In this document: positions 1 to 5,052 of the stretch, piece after piece | Position numbering within the stretch: position 1 is the first letter of the stretch | How the letters are laid out: each line of letters begins with the position of its first letter | DNA from: Massilia sp. UBA2604 | GTDB taxonomy: Bacteria; Pseudomonadota; Gammaproteobacteria; Burkholderiales; Burkholderiaceae_D | DNA length: 5,052 nt | Reading direction: 5' to 3' | Assembly (NCBI GenBank): GCA_002339265.1 | Contig: DDKG01000211.1 | Span: 1-5,052 of the forward strand | Program-made: the position numbers and the translations under genes | The notes under the pieces: generated by a model | Told to the model about the DNA's origin: nothing | Database searches by the model: none | The model's input: only the letters and a program-made list of their open reading frames with translations

Positions 1-7
1 TATATAG

Positions 8-43
8 AAAAAGCCCGCTCAGTTGAACTGAGCGGGCTTTTTT
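8..43. terminator. Intrinsic, probably bidirectional, transcription terminator
   Basis: The arms 8-23 and 27-42 are exact reverse complements (16 bp) around a three-base loop. The GC-rich core GCCCGCTCAGT is flanked by an A-run on the left and a T-run at 38-43 on the right. This is the classic Rho-independent layout. Because the A-run and T-run are symmetric, it could stop transcripts from either side. No gene to its left is in the window, so it most likely ends a gene lying upstream, and it insulates the chemoreceptor gene that follows. Confidence 0.93.
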
Positions 44-90
44 GCGTTCTGAACTCCGACCCTGCTCTGTTGCCCAAACATTAAATCGCA

Positions 91-120
91 TTGACATAAA
101 GCACATTGCGTACAGATAAC
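91..120 (+). promoter_or_regulatory. Candidate sigma-70 promoter (distal) for the chemoreceptor gene
   Basis: An exact -35 hexamer TTGACA lies at 91-96. It is followed after 17-18 bases by a weak -10 (AGATAA at 114-119 or GATAAC at 115-120). The -10 is poor, so the promoter may depend on an activator. The octamer CGTACAGA occurs at 109-116, overlapping this -10, and again at 130-137, exactly 21 bases (two helical turns) further on. That is the arrangement expected of a regulator site. Start-site mapping would decide. Confidence 0.35.
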
Positions 121-164
121 TTTGCTTTCCGTACAGAATCAATCGTGCGGGGCAGGTAATTCAC

Positions 165-170
165 TATAAT
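165..170 (+). promoter_or_regulatory. Candidate -10 element (proximal) for the chemoreceptor gene
   Basis: A consensus TATAAT sits at 165-170, which would start transcription near 177 and give a leader of about 80 bases. No good -35 is seen 16-18 bases upstream (around 141-148) and there is no TG extension. The short inverted repeat GGTAA (155-159) / TTACC (177-181) brackets it and could be an operator. A sigma-28 flagellar-type promoter with correct spacing was looked for and not found. Confidence 0.35.
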
Positions 171-190
171 TCTTCGTTACCCCATTATTT

Positions 191-221
191 GTTCTTGTTG
201 GTTTATCAAACCAGCAGGGAC
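191..221 (+). other. Leader hairpin upstream of the chemoreceptor gene
   Basis: Arms 191-204 and 208-221 form a 14-pair stem, three of the pairs G-U, around the three-base loop ATC. The right arm includes the purine-rich CAGGGA at 215-220, the only Shine-Dalgarno-like sequence serving the in-frame TTG at 227. Folding would hide it. There is no T-run after the stem, so it is not a typical terminator. The sequence TTGGTTT recurs at 222-228 and can compete for the AAACCA at 208-213, giving an alternative stem. Pairing was worked out by hand. Confidence 0.45.
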
Positions 222-244
222 TTGGTTTGCCTCATTACTTTCAA

Positions 245-250
245 AAGAAG
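245..250 (+). promoter_or_regulatory. Ribosome binding site that fixes the chemoreceptor start at 257
   Basis: AAGAAG at 245-250 lies six bases before ATG 257. The alternative in-frame TTG at 227 would add ten polar residues before the normal short basic N-terminus of a chemoreceptor, and its own SD-like sequence lies within a hairpin. Confidence 0.55.
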
Positions 251-256
251 AATACT

Positions 257-1834
257 ATGCGATCACTTTCTGCACTCAGCACGCGCGCCAAACTTGGCGT
301 CGGCTTCGGCCTGGTCGGGATCCTGATCATCGTGCTGGCCATCTTCGCATGGCGCGAACTTGGAAACGTCGGTCAGGAACTCACCGCGCAAAACACGGTG
401 CGCACCACCCAGCTCGAGCGCCTGTACGAGCTGCGCGAATCGCTCGCCCAGACCGGCCTTGCCGCGCGCAATGCCTACATCTTCCCGGACACCACCGACG
501 CTAGGCGCGAACTCGCCCTCCTGGATGAGCACAAGGCCCGTTATCTGGCCGAACTGCAAGCGTTGGAACCACTGTTCCTTGGAAATGCCGACTTCGCGAA
601 AATGCGTGACGGACTGCTGCAGATGGCGCAAGAGCTGAATCGCCCGCGCCGCTACCGCGATGCCGGGCAGATGACCGAGTACGGCGCCTTCCTGGTGAAT
701 GAATGCAGCCCGCTGCGCCGCCAGAACGTGCTCGACATCGATCGAGTCATCACCGCTGTCCAGCAACACGTCGCGGACGGCACTGCCCATGCGCAGGAAT
801 CGATCGAATCCGCCAAGACCACGATCATCGTGGTCACGCTCGCCGCCGTCGCCCTGAGCGTGCTGGTCGGCAGCGCGATTACCGCCCACCTGTTGAGCCA
901 GCTGGGCGGCGAGCCGGTCGAAGTCAACCGCATCGCGTCGGCCATCGCTTCGGGCGACCTCACTGTCGACGTCGCCGTGCGTCCGAACGACGACGCCAGC
1001 GTCATGCATGCCATCCGCGAAATGCAGGCCAGTTTACAAAATATCGTGGCCCAGGTCCGCGGCGGTACCGACATGATTGCGACCGCTTCCAGCGAGATCA
1101 GCGCCGGCAATGACGATCTGTCGATGCGCACCGAAGAACAGGCGAATTCGCTGGGCCGCACCGCGGATTCGATGAAAGAGCTGACCGCTGTCGTCGAACA
1201 GAACACCGCCTATGCCCGCCACGCCAACACGCTCGCCGCATCGGCGAGCGTGGTCGCAAGCAGGGGCGGCGCCGTCGTCTCCGCCGTGGTCAACACCATG
1301 CAGGACATCAATGCCTCGGCCCGCAAGATCTCGGACATCACCAGTGTGATCGACGCGATCGCCTTCCAGACCAATATCCTGGCACTGAATGCCGCAGTCG
1401 AGGCGGCGCGCGCCGGAGAGCAGGGGCGGGGCTTTGCCGTAGTGGCGAGCGAAGTGCGCAACCTGGCGCAGCGTTCGGCCACTGCCGCCAAGGAAATCTC
1501 GGCCTTGATCGGCGAATCGGCCGCTAAAGTGGATGCGGGTTCAAAGCTGGTGGAGCAGGCCGGTGTCACGATGGATGACATTGTGACGAGCGTGAAGGAA
1601 GTCACCGGCATCATCGCTGAAATCACGACCGCGAGCGAAGCCCAGCATGTCGGCATCCAACAGGTGAACCATGCGGTCGGTCAAATGGACGAGGCAACCC
1701 AGCAGAACGCTGCACTAGTGGAACAGGCCGCAGCATCGGCAGCCGCTCTCAAGGAACAGGCAGCGATGCTGCTGCGCACCGTGCGCGTATTCCGTATTGG
1801 CGCCGAAGTGAACCCGCTGCGAATCGCGGGCTGA
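257..1834 (+). CDS. Methyl-accepting chemotaxis protein (transmembrane chemoreceptor)
   Basis: Inner-membrane receptor of 525 aa that passes periplasmic ligand signals to the CheA-CheW array. Seen in order: a short basic N-terminus; TM1 (about 12-32); a periplasmic helical region (about 33-187) resembling 4HB_MCP domains; TM2 (about 188-210); HAMP (about 211-263, with GGEP and the IASGDL segment); and a long coiled-coil signalling domain whose hairpin tip (about 364-400) has the invariant [20 protein letters not shown] and EQGRGF. Compared from memory with E. coli Tsr, the cytoplasmic part aligns without gaps, which suggests the 36-heptad class. Oddities: the second methylation position is Arg301 instead of Glu, another is Lys499, and the protein ends shortly after VRVFRIG with no NWETF-like CheR-docking pentapeptide. 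The ligand cannot be read from sequence. It stands alone, with no che or flagellar gene beside it. An in-frame TTG at 227 is a less likely start. Confidence 0.95.
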   Translation: MRSLSALSTRAKLGVGFGLVGILIIVLAIFAWRELGNVGQELTAQNTVRTTQLERLYELRESLAQTGLAARNAYIFPDTTDARRELALLDEHKARYLAELQALEPLFLGNADFAKMRDGLLQMAQELNRPRRYRDAGQMTEYGAFLVNECSPLRRQNVLDIDRVITAVQQHVADGTAHAQESIESAKTTIIVVTLAAVALSVLVGSAITAHLLSQLGGEPVEVNRIASAIASGDLTVDVAVRPNDDASVMHAIREMQASLQNIVAQVRGGTDMIATASSEISAGNDDLSMRTEEQANSLGRTADSMKELTAVVEQNTAYARHANTLAASASVVASRGGAVVSAVVNTMQDINASARKISDITSVIDAIAFQTNILALNAAVEAARAGEQGRGFAVVASEVRNLAQRSATAAKEISALIGESAAKVDAGSKLVEQAGVTMDDIVTSVKEVTGIIAEITTASEAQHVGIQQVNHAVGQMDEATQQNAALVEQAAASAAALKEQAAMLLRTVRVFRIGAEVNPLRIAG

Positions 1835-1858
1835 CCTCGGCTGTATGCGACGCGCCGC

Positions 1859-2317
1859 TCAGTCGGTGCTATCGTTCAGGCTCTTGCGCAGGTCCACCAA
1901 CTGGTCGCGCAGGGCGGCTGCTTCGTCGACCGAGCACTGGGTCGCACACAATACCGCCGGCATCACGCTGGCGGCTTCTTTCCTCAACACATTGCCCTCT
2001 TCGGTCAGGCTGATGATCACCTGCCGTTCGTCGCTGCGCGCACGGTTACGCTGCACCAGTCCCTGGGCTTCCATACGCTTGAGCAAGGGCGTCAAGGTCG
2101 CGGAATCCAGGAACAGGCGCTCGCCGATGTCGGACACCGTCAGCTGATCTTGTTCCCACAAAACCATCATTACGAGATATTGCGGATAAGTAAGCCCGAG
2201 CTTGGGCAGCAAGCCGCGGTAGACCCGCATCATTGCCAACGAGGTCGAGTACAGGGCGAAGCACAATTGCTCGTCGAGCATGGGCGTCGCAGTAGAGGGG
2301 GAAGTATTCGCATTCAT
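1859..2317 (-). CDS. ohrR: OhrR, organic hydroperoxide-sensing MarR-family repressor (2-Cys type)
   Basis: Dimeric winged-helix DNA-binding protein of 152 aa. OhrR proteins repress until organic hydroperoxides oxidise a reactive cysteine, then release DNA; the usual target is the peroxidase gene ohr. The N-terminal [11 protein letters not shown] segment carries the peroxidatic Cys19. Tyr33 and Tyr44, which hydrogen-bond to that cysteine in the family, are present. Cys124 and Cys128 in the C-terminal helix match the resolving-cysteine region of Xanthomonas OhrR (Cys22/Cys127 there, a constant offset of three). The HTH (about 60-86, with [13 protein letters not shown]) and the wing ([11 protein letters not shown]) are typical, and the length is normal. 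The start has GGAAG only one base before the ATG; the next Met (codon 13) has no SD, so the first ATG is kept. It converges on the chemoreceptor gene and diverges from the aldehyde dehydrogenase. No ohr gene is in the window. Probably autoregulated through the palindrome at 2344-2359. Confidence 0.93.
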   Translation of the reverse strand: MNANTSPSTATPMLDEQLCFALYSTSLAMMRVYRGLLPKLGLTYPQYLVMMVLWEQDQLTVSDIGERLFLDSATLTPLLKRMEAQGLVQRNRARSDERQVIISLTEEGNVLRKEAASVMPAVLCATQCSVDEAAALRDQLVDLRKSLNDSTD

Positions 2318-2323
2318 GCTTCC

Positions 2324-2361
2324 AATATAGGTCGCACGCTAGCTAATTGCAAGCGATTATA
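2324..2361 (-). promoter_or_regulatory. Candidate ohrR promoters (minus strand)
   Basis: Two overlapping options can be read on the minus strand. One has -35 TTGCAA (2347-2352), a 17-base spacer and -10 TATATT (2324-2329). It would start transcription at about 2317, on the ATG itself, giving a leaderless mRNA. The other has a consensus TATAAT at 2356-2361 with no good -35. It would start near 2349 and leave a leader of about 30 bases that includes the GGAAG site. The palindrome at 2344-2359 covers the -35 of the first and the -10 of the second. Confidence 0.45.
2344..2359. promoter_or_regulatory. Palindromic candidate OhrR operator
   Basis: TAATTGC-AA-GCGATTA is an inverted repeat with seven-base arms and one mismatch, placed on the ohrR promoter. 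Known OhrR/MarR operators are A/T-rich dyads, and the Bacillus OhrR operator contains CAATT/AATTG cores, so this is the best autoregulatory site in the gap. Whether it also affects the divergent aldehyde dehydrogenase, about 200 bases away, is unknown. Confidence 0.5.
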
Positions 2362-2391
2362 TGATAAAAATGCTCGCGTCGCCCCCCACCG

Positions 2392-2442
2392 GCAATATGG
2401 CGTGCGTGAGCATTCACGTATCGCCAACTCTGCAATACGGCG
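2392..2442. repeat. Direct repeat pair flanking a dyad in the ohrR-ALDH gap
   Basis: GCAATATGGCG (2392-2402) and GCAATACGGCG (2432-2442) match at 10 of 11 bases and lie exactly 40 bases apart, about four helical turns. Between them is the dyad CGTGA-GCAT-TCACG (2405-2418). AraC-family proteins commonly bind direct repeats, so these may be regulator sites for the ALDH operon. That is inference from position. Confidence 0.4.
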
Positions 2443-2538
2443 AATTGTCGAATCCGCGCATGAATGACAGGATCAGGCAAGAGGACGCGAGGAACCATCT
2501 ACCTCCCGACTCCCCCTGACTTCTATGATGAATGCTCA
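2407..2538. repeat. Exact 10-bp inverted repeat TGAGCATTCA / TGAATGCTCA
   Basis: TGAGCATTCA at 2407-2416 is the exact reverse complement of TGAATGCTCA at 2529-2538. Partial copies occur at 2369-2375 (AATGCTC) and 2310-2316 (GCATTCA, over the ohrR start codon). The right copy abuts a possible -10 TATGAT (2524-2529), the best but weak promoter candidate for the aldehyde dehydrogenase. The arrangement suggests paired operator half-sites. Confidence 0.4.
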
Positions 2539-2549
2539 TTGTATTGAGT

Positions 2550-2553
2550 GGAG
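2550..2553 (+). promoter_or_regulatory. Ribosome binding site that fixes the ALDH start at 2559
   Basis: GGAG at 2550-2553 lies five bases before ATG 2559. The in-frame ATG at 2532 has no SD-like sequence. It would add nine residues ahead of the family-typical N-terminus (IDTIYINGQFV) and would place its own initiation codon inside the repeat at 2529-2538. Confidence 0.75.
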
Positions 2554-2558
2554 CACCC

Positions 2559-3989
2559 ATGAAATCGATCGACACTATTTATATCAACGGACAATTCGTC
2601 ACCCCGCATGGCACCGAGCGCTTTACCCTGGTAGACCCTGTCACCGAGCACGACGCGGCACAAGTCACCCTGGCCGATGAAGTCGATGCGGAAAACGCGA
2701 TCGCCGCAGCGACCGCGGCTTATCAAGAGCTCGCCGGATCGTCGCGCGAACAGCGCATGCGTTGGCTCGCTCGCCTGCACGAGGTCGTGGCAGACGCCGA
2801 AGAGGAATTGATCGCGACAATGATCGAGGAATACGGCGGACCGCACGCCATTTCCGTTGCCACCTCGAAGCGGGCCGCCGCCTCGTTCGACCAGGCGCGC
2901 ACGCTGCTGGCCGATTACCAGTTCGAACGCCAGGTTGCGAGCGCACGGGTGCGTATGGAGCCGCTCGGTGTCGTTGGCCTGATCACTCCCTGGAACGCGA
3001 ACTACGGAATGATCTGCAGCAAACTCGCGATGGCCATCGCCGCCGGCAGTACGGCAGTCATCAAACCGAGCGAATTGAGCGCGCGCCAGACTGAGCTGCT
3101 GACCCGTGTCCTGCACCGCGCCGAGATGCCGGCTGGCCTGTTCAACATCCTGACCGGACGTGGCGACGTCGTCGGCGCCGCCTTCGTGCGCCACCCGGGC
3201 ATTGCAAAGATCTCGTTCACCGGTTCGACCGCGGTCGGCAAGTCGATCGTGCGCGGCTCCGCCGACACGCTCAAGCGCGTCACCCTGGAATTGGGCGGCA
3301 AGTCGCCCACGCTCCTGCTCGATGACGCCGACTTCGACAAGGCCATGCCCTTCATTGCGGCGGCCGCAACCATGAACAGCGGCCAGGCCTGCCTGGCAGG
3401 GACGCGCCTGCTGGTGCCGCGCGCACGATTGCAGGAGGCCGAGCAAGGCATCGTCGCGGCATTCCAGGCCTTGAAGGTGGGCGATCCACGTGATCCTGCA
3501 ACCCGCATCGGGCCGATGGTGAGCGCTACGCAATACCAGCGCATGCAAGCCTATATCCGCAAGGGTATCGAGGAGGGCGCCACCCTGCTGCTGGGCGGCG
3601 CGGGTTTGCCGGAGGGCCTGGAGCGCGGCTACTTCGTGCGGCCTACAGTATTCAGCAACGTCCGCAACGACATGACTATCGCGAAAGAGGAGATCTTCGG
3701 ACCAGTCCTGTCCGTCATTGCCTACGACGATGAAGAAGACGCCATTGCGATCGCGAACGACACGATCTATGGCTTGCATGCTTATGTGTTCTCGGGAGAC
3801 CTGGCGCGTGCGAACCGTGTCGCGCACCGCATCGAGGCCGGCCGGGTCTTCATCAATGGCCTGTACGATGAGCCGATGGCGCCGTTTGGTGGGTTCAAGC
3901 AGTCGGGGCTGGGACGCGAATTCGGTGTATTCGGGCTGGAGGAATATCTCGAGCCAAAGACCCTGCTGGGTTATGAACAGTCGCTCTGA
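2559..3989 (+). CDS. NAD(P)+-dependent aldehyde dehydrogenase
   Basis: Cytoplasmic enzyme of 476 aa, normal length for the ALDH superfamily, oxidising an aldehyde to its carboxylic acid. All the hallmark residues are visible: Asn146 (TPWNANYG, oxyanion hole), Lys169 and Glu172 (IKPSE, cofactor binding), the FTGSTAVG loop (220-227), general base Glu244 (LELGGKSP), nucleophile Cys278 (NSGQAC), and Glu378/Phe380 (EEIFGP). It resembles the broad group that includes CddD-type and other uncharacterised ALDHs; the substrate cannot be told. The sequence after the catalytic Asn (ANYG) differs from the common WPL-type continuation, so the substrate channel may differ. The gene is divergent from ohrR. 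Its last 17 bases overlap the start of an AraC-type regulator gene, suggesting coupled translation and local control. A role in clearing aldehydes formed from lipid peroxides would fit OhrR nearby, but that is speculation. Confidence 0.95.
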   Translation: MKSIDTIYINGQFVTPHGTERFTLVDPVTEHDAAQVTLADEVDAENAIAAATAAYQELAGSSREQRMRWLARLHEVVADAEEELIATMIEEYGGPHAISVATSKRAAASFDQARTLLADYQFERQVASARVRMEPLGVVGLITPWNANYGMICSKLAMAIAAGSTAVIKPSELSARQTELLTRVLHRAEMPAGLFNILTGRGDVVGAAFVRHPGIAKISFTGSTAVGKSIVRGSADTLKRVTLELGGKSPTLLLDDADFDKAMPFIAAAATMNSGQACLAGTRLLVPRARLQEAEQGIVAAFQALKVGDPRDPATRIGPMVSATQYQRMQAYIRKGIEEGATLLLGGAGLPEGLERGYFVRPTVFSNVRNDMTIAKEEIFGPVLSVIAYDDEEDAIAIANDTIYGLHAYVFSGDLARANRVAHRIEAGRVFINGLYDEPMAPFGGFKQSGLGREFGVFGLEEYLEPKTLLGYEQSL

Positions 3990-4892
3990 GCGCGAGTTGC
4001 TCGGGCAGTTGCTGGAGGCGGTCAGCCTCCGCTTTGCCGAGGCGGATGGCTCCGATGATTTGTCGACCCCACTGCCTTGGCTGGGCCTGATCCGGCGCCG
4101 GGGGCCGACGCCGATCGGCCGCGGAATGCTGGAACCGTCGATGTGCCTGATGCTGCAAGGCGAGAAGCAGATGCTGGTAGGTGAGCGCGTACTGCGCTAC
4201 GCCGCCGGCTTCTACGTGCAGGCGGGCATGACGATTCCCGTCTCGGGCCAGGTCGTGCGTGCCAGTGAAGCGGAACCTTATTTCGGCATCCGGGTCGATC
4301 TCGACCCCAGGGAGCTTGCATCCTTCATGCTCGAGATGCGGGTTCCGATGCCTCCCAGGTAGACGACCCGCCCCTCGTCAGTGTCGAGATCGCGGGCATG
4401 GCGTTGTTGGAAGCATTCGAACGCTTGTTAAGGCTGCTCAACAAGCCGTCCGATCTGCCCGTCCTCGGGCGACTGCTCAAGCAGGAAATCATGTATCACC
4501 TGGTGACGGGGCCGGGCGGGCCCACCCTGACGCAGGGATTGATGGGAAGCCACCGCGAGTTTGCCGTGAACAAGGCGATCAGCTGGATCCGCGAGCATTA
4601 CGACGCACCCTTGAAGATCGCCGAGCTGGCCGAAGCCGTACACCTGAGCCCATCGGTGCTTCATCGCCGCTTCAAGGCGGCAACGATCATGAGTCCGCTT
4701 CAGTACCAGAAGCAGGTGCGGCTGCTGGAGGCGCGCAAGCTCCTGATGAGCGGCGGCGTCGAGGCCGCGAATGTGGCTTTCCAGGTGGGGTATGAAAGTC
4801 CATCGCAGTTCAGCCGCGAGTACCGCCGCCTGTTCGGCGCCTCGCCGCTGCAGGACGCGGAACAGCTCCGCGGTGTGGCGCCGGCACCATAA
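3973..4892 (+). pseudogene. AraC-family transcriptional regulator (AraC_N type), broken by a one-base frameshift
   Basis: Two consecutive frames together make one normal AraC_N-type regulator of about 306 aa. The first part runs from ATG 3973 to TAG 4360-4362. It holds the N-terminal cupin-like sensor domain (PSMCLMLQGEKQMLVG, then YFGIRVDLDPRELASFMLEM). The second part, open from before 4359 to TAA 4892 (first ATG 4398), reads DDPPLVSVEIAGMALLEAFERLL. It continues into the DNA-binding domain with HTH1 (LKIAELAEAVHLSPSVLHRRF) and HTH2 (VAFQVGYESPSQFSREYRRLFG). Adding one base in the CCTCCCAGG run at about 4351-4359 joins them with no loss of family sequence. No clear slippery site is seen, so mutation or sequencing error is likelier than programmed frameshifting. 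ATG 4398 has only a weak SD-like GAGAT, though a free DNA-binding fragment is possible. The start overlaps the ALDH end by 17 bases; the presumed role is control of that operon. Confidence 0.87.
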
Positions 4893-4903
4893 TTTGTCGC
4901 CGC

Positions 4904-4956
4904 AAAACAATATTATTGCTGAGCACTTGCGCGACGGGGCAGGGCTTTGCTATAGT
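4904..4956 (+). promoter_or_regulatory. Strong promoter with UP-like element, stable-RNA style
   Basis: TTGCGC (4927-4932), an 18-base spacer and TATAGT (4951-4956) preceded by TGC form a -35 plus extended -10. The predicted start is near 4963. An A/T-rich tract (4904-4917) lies at about -46 to -59, where RNA polymerase alpha subunits contact UP elements. Bases after the -10 are GC-rich (TCGCGTCCGC), like the discriminators of rRNA and tRNA promoters under stringent control. The transcribed gene lies mostly or wholly beyond the window. Confidence 0.55.
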
Positions 4957-4966
4957 TCGCGTCCGC

Positions 4967-5008
4967 TTCGGGATGACCGAAAAATGTTAACGTAATCAAG
5001 TGGTTACG
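4967..5008 (+). other. Two small hairpins in the leader after the last promoter
   Basis: TTCGG (4967-4971) pairs with CCGAA (4977-4981) around GATGA. CGTAATC (4991-4997) pairs with GGTTACG (5002-5008), with one G-U, around the loop AAGT. Neither has a following T-run. They would lie in the first 50 bases of the transcript predicted from the 4951 promoter. No coding region is recognisable in 4893-5052; an ATG at 5046 has no clear SD. Confidence 0.3.
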
Positions 5009-5052
5009 GCAGCAAGATCGGCAGAGAAATCTGAGACGAAGCGAAATGAGGG

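Noticed and set aside
97..119. Possible sigma-28 flagellar promoter (TAAAG followed by GATAA)
   Set aside because: The spacing is several bases too short and the GCCGATAA core is absent.
227..256. TTG start at 227 extending the chemoreceptor by ten residues
   Set aside because: The ATG at 257 has a well-spaced AAGAAG and gives the usual short N-terminus before TM1; the SD-like sequence for the TTG lies in a hairpin.
263..1009. 248-codon open frame on the minus strand opposite the chemoreceptor
   Set aside because: A mirror frame of a well-supported chemoreceptor gene, with no RBS and no recognisable protein family.
1835..1858. Terminator between the convergent chemoreceptor and ohrR genes
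   Set aside because: No GC-rich stem followed by a T-run could be found on either strand in the 24-base gap.
2150..2467. 105-codon plus-strand open frame spanning the start of ohrR and the intergenic region
   Set aside because: Overlaps ohrR antisense and the promoter region, with no RBS and no family-like sequence.
2523..3827. 434-codon open frame on the minus strand opposite the aldehyde dehydrogenase
   Set aside because: Its translation is low-complexity Arg/Ala/Gly/His-rich with no recognisable domain, it lies entirely within a clear ALDH gene, and long antisense frames are common in GC-rich coding DNA.
4351..4362. Programmed -1 frameshifting in the AraC gene
   Set aside because: A -1 slip would fuse the frames, but CCT CCC AGG offers no good heptamer for tRNA re-pairing and no downstream stimulatory stem was noticed; simple mutation or sequence error is more likely.
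4259..4795. 178-codon plus-strand open frame across the AraC frameshift
   Set aside because: It is the third frame, Arg/Pro/Gly-rich; the two other frames carry the AraC-type domains.

Overview
The window looks like chromosomal DNA of a GC-rich betaproteobacterium, most likely of the Oxalobacteraceae type (Massilia, Duganella or Janthinobacterium relatives). This rests on the style of the chemoreceptor, the OhrR and AraC_N sequences and the codon choice. It is a judgement from memory of these families, not a search. No mobile element, CRISPR array, tRNA or rRNA gene is visible.

Layout. Bases 8-43 hold a near-perfect intrinsic terminator of an upstream gene outside the window. After a leader of about 210 bases, with candidate promoters and a 14-bp hairpin, comes a methyl-accepting chemotaxis protein (257-1834, +; 525 aa). 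It has a periplasmic four-helix ligand domain, a HAMP domain and a Tsr/Tar-class signalling hairpin, but it lacks the CheR-docking pentapeptide and has substitutions at methylation sites. Convergent to it, 24 bases away, is a two-cysteine OhrR organic-hydroperoxide sensor of the MarR family (1859-2317, -). Divergent from ohrR across a 241-base regulatory region is an NAD(P)-dependent aldehyde dehydrogenase with all catalytic residues (2559-3989, +). Its last 17 bases overlap the start of an AraC-family regulator (3973-4892, +), which is broken by an apparent one-base deletion near 4356. The last 160 bases carry a strong promoter with a GC-rich discriminator and an A/T-rich upstream element. 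It points to a transcription unit that begins beyond the window.

How the genes may work together. The aldehyde dehydrogenase and the AraC regulator look like one translationally coupled operon, with OhrR divergent. The ohrR-ALDH intergenic region is rich in inverted and direct repeats. These include an OhrR-like palindrome sitting on the ohrR promoter and repeated TGAATGCTCA-type elements, one of which lies where the ALDH promoter should be. A link between peroxide sensing and aldehyde detoxification is a reasonable hypothesis but is not shown by sequence alone. The usual OhrR target, the peroxidase gene ohr, is not in the window. I see no clearly novel system. The most useful leads are the frameshifted AraC regulator, the repeat-rich intergenic region and the altered methylation sites of the chemoreceptor.
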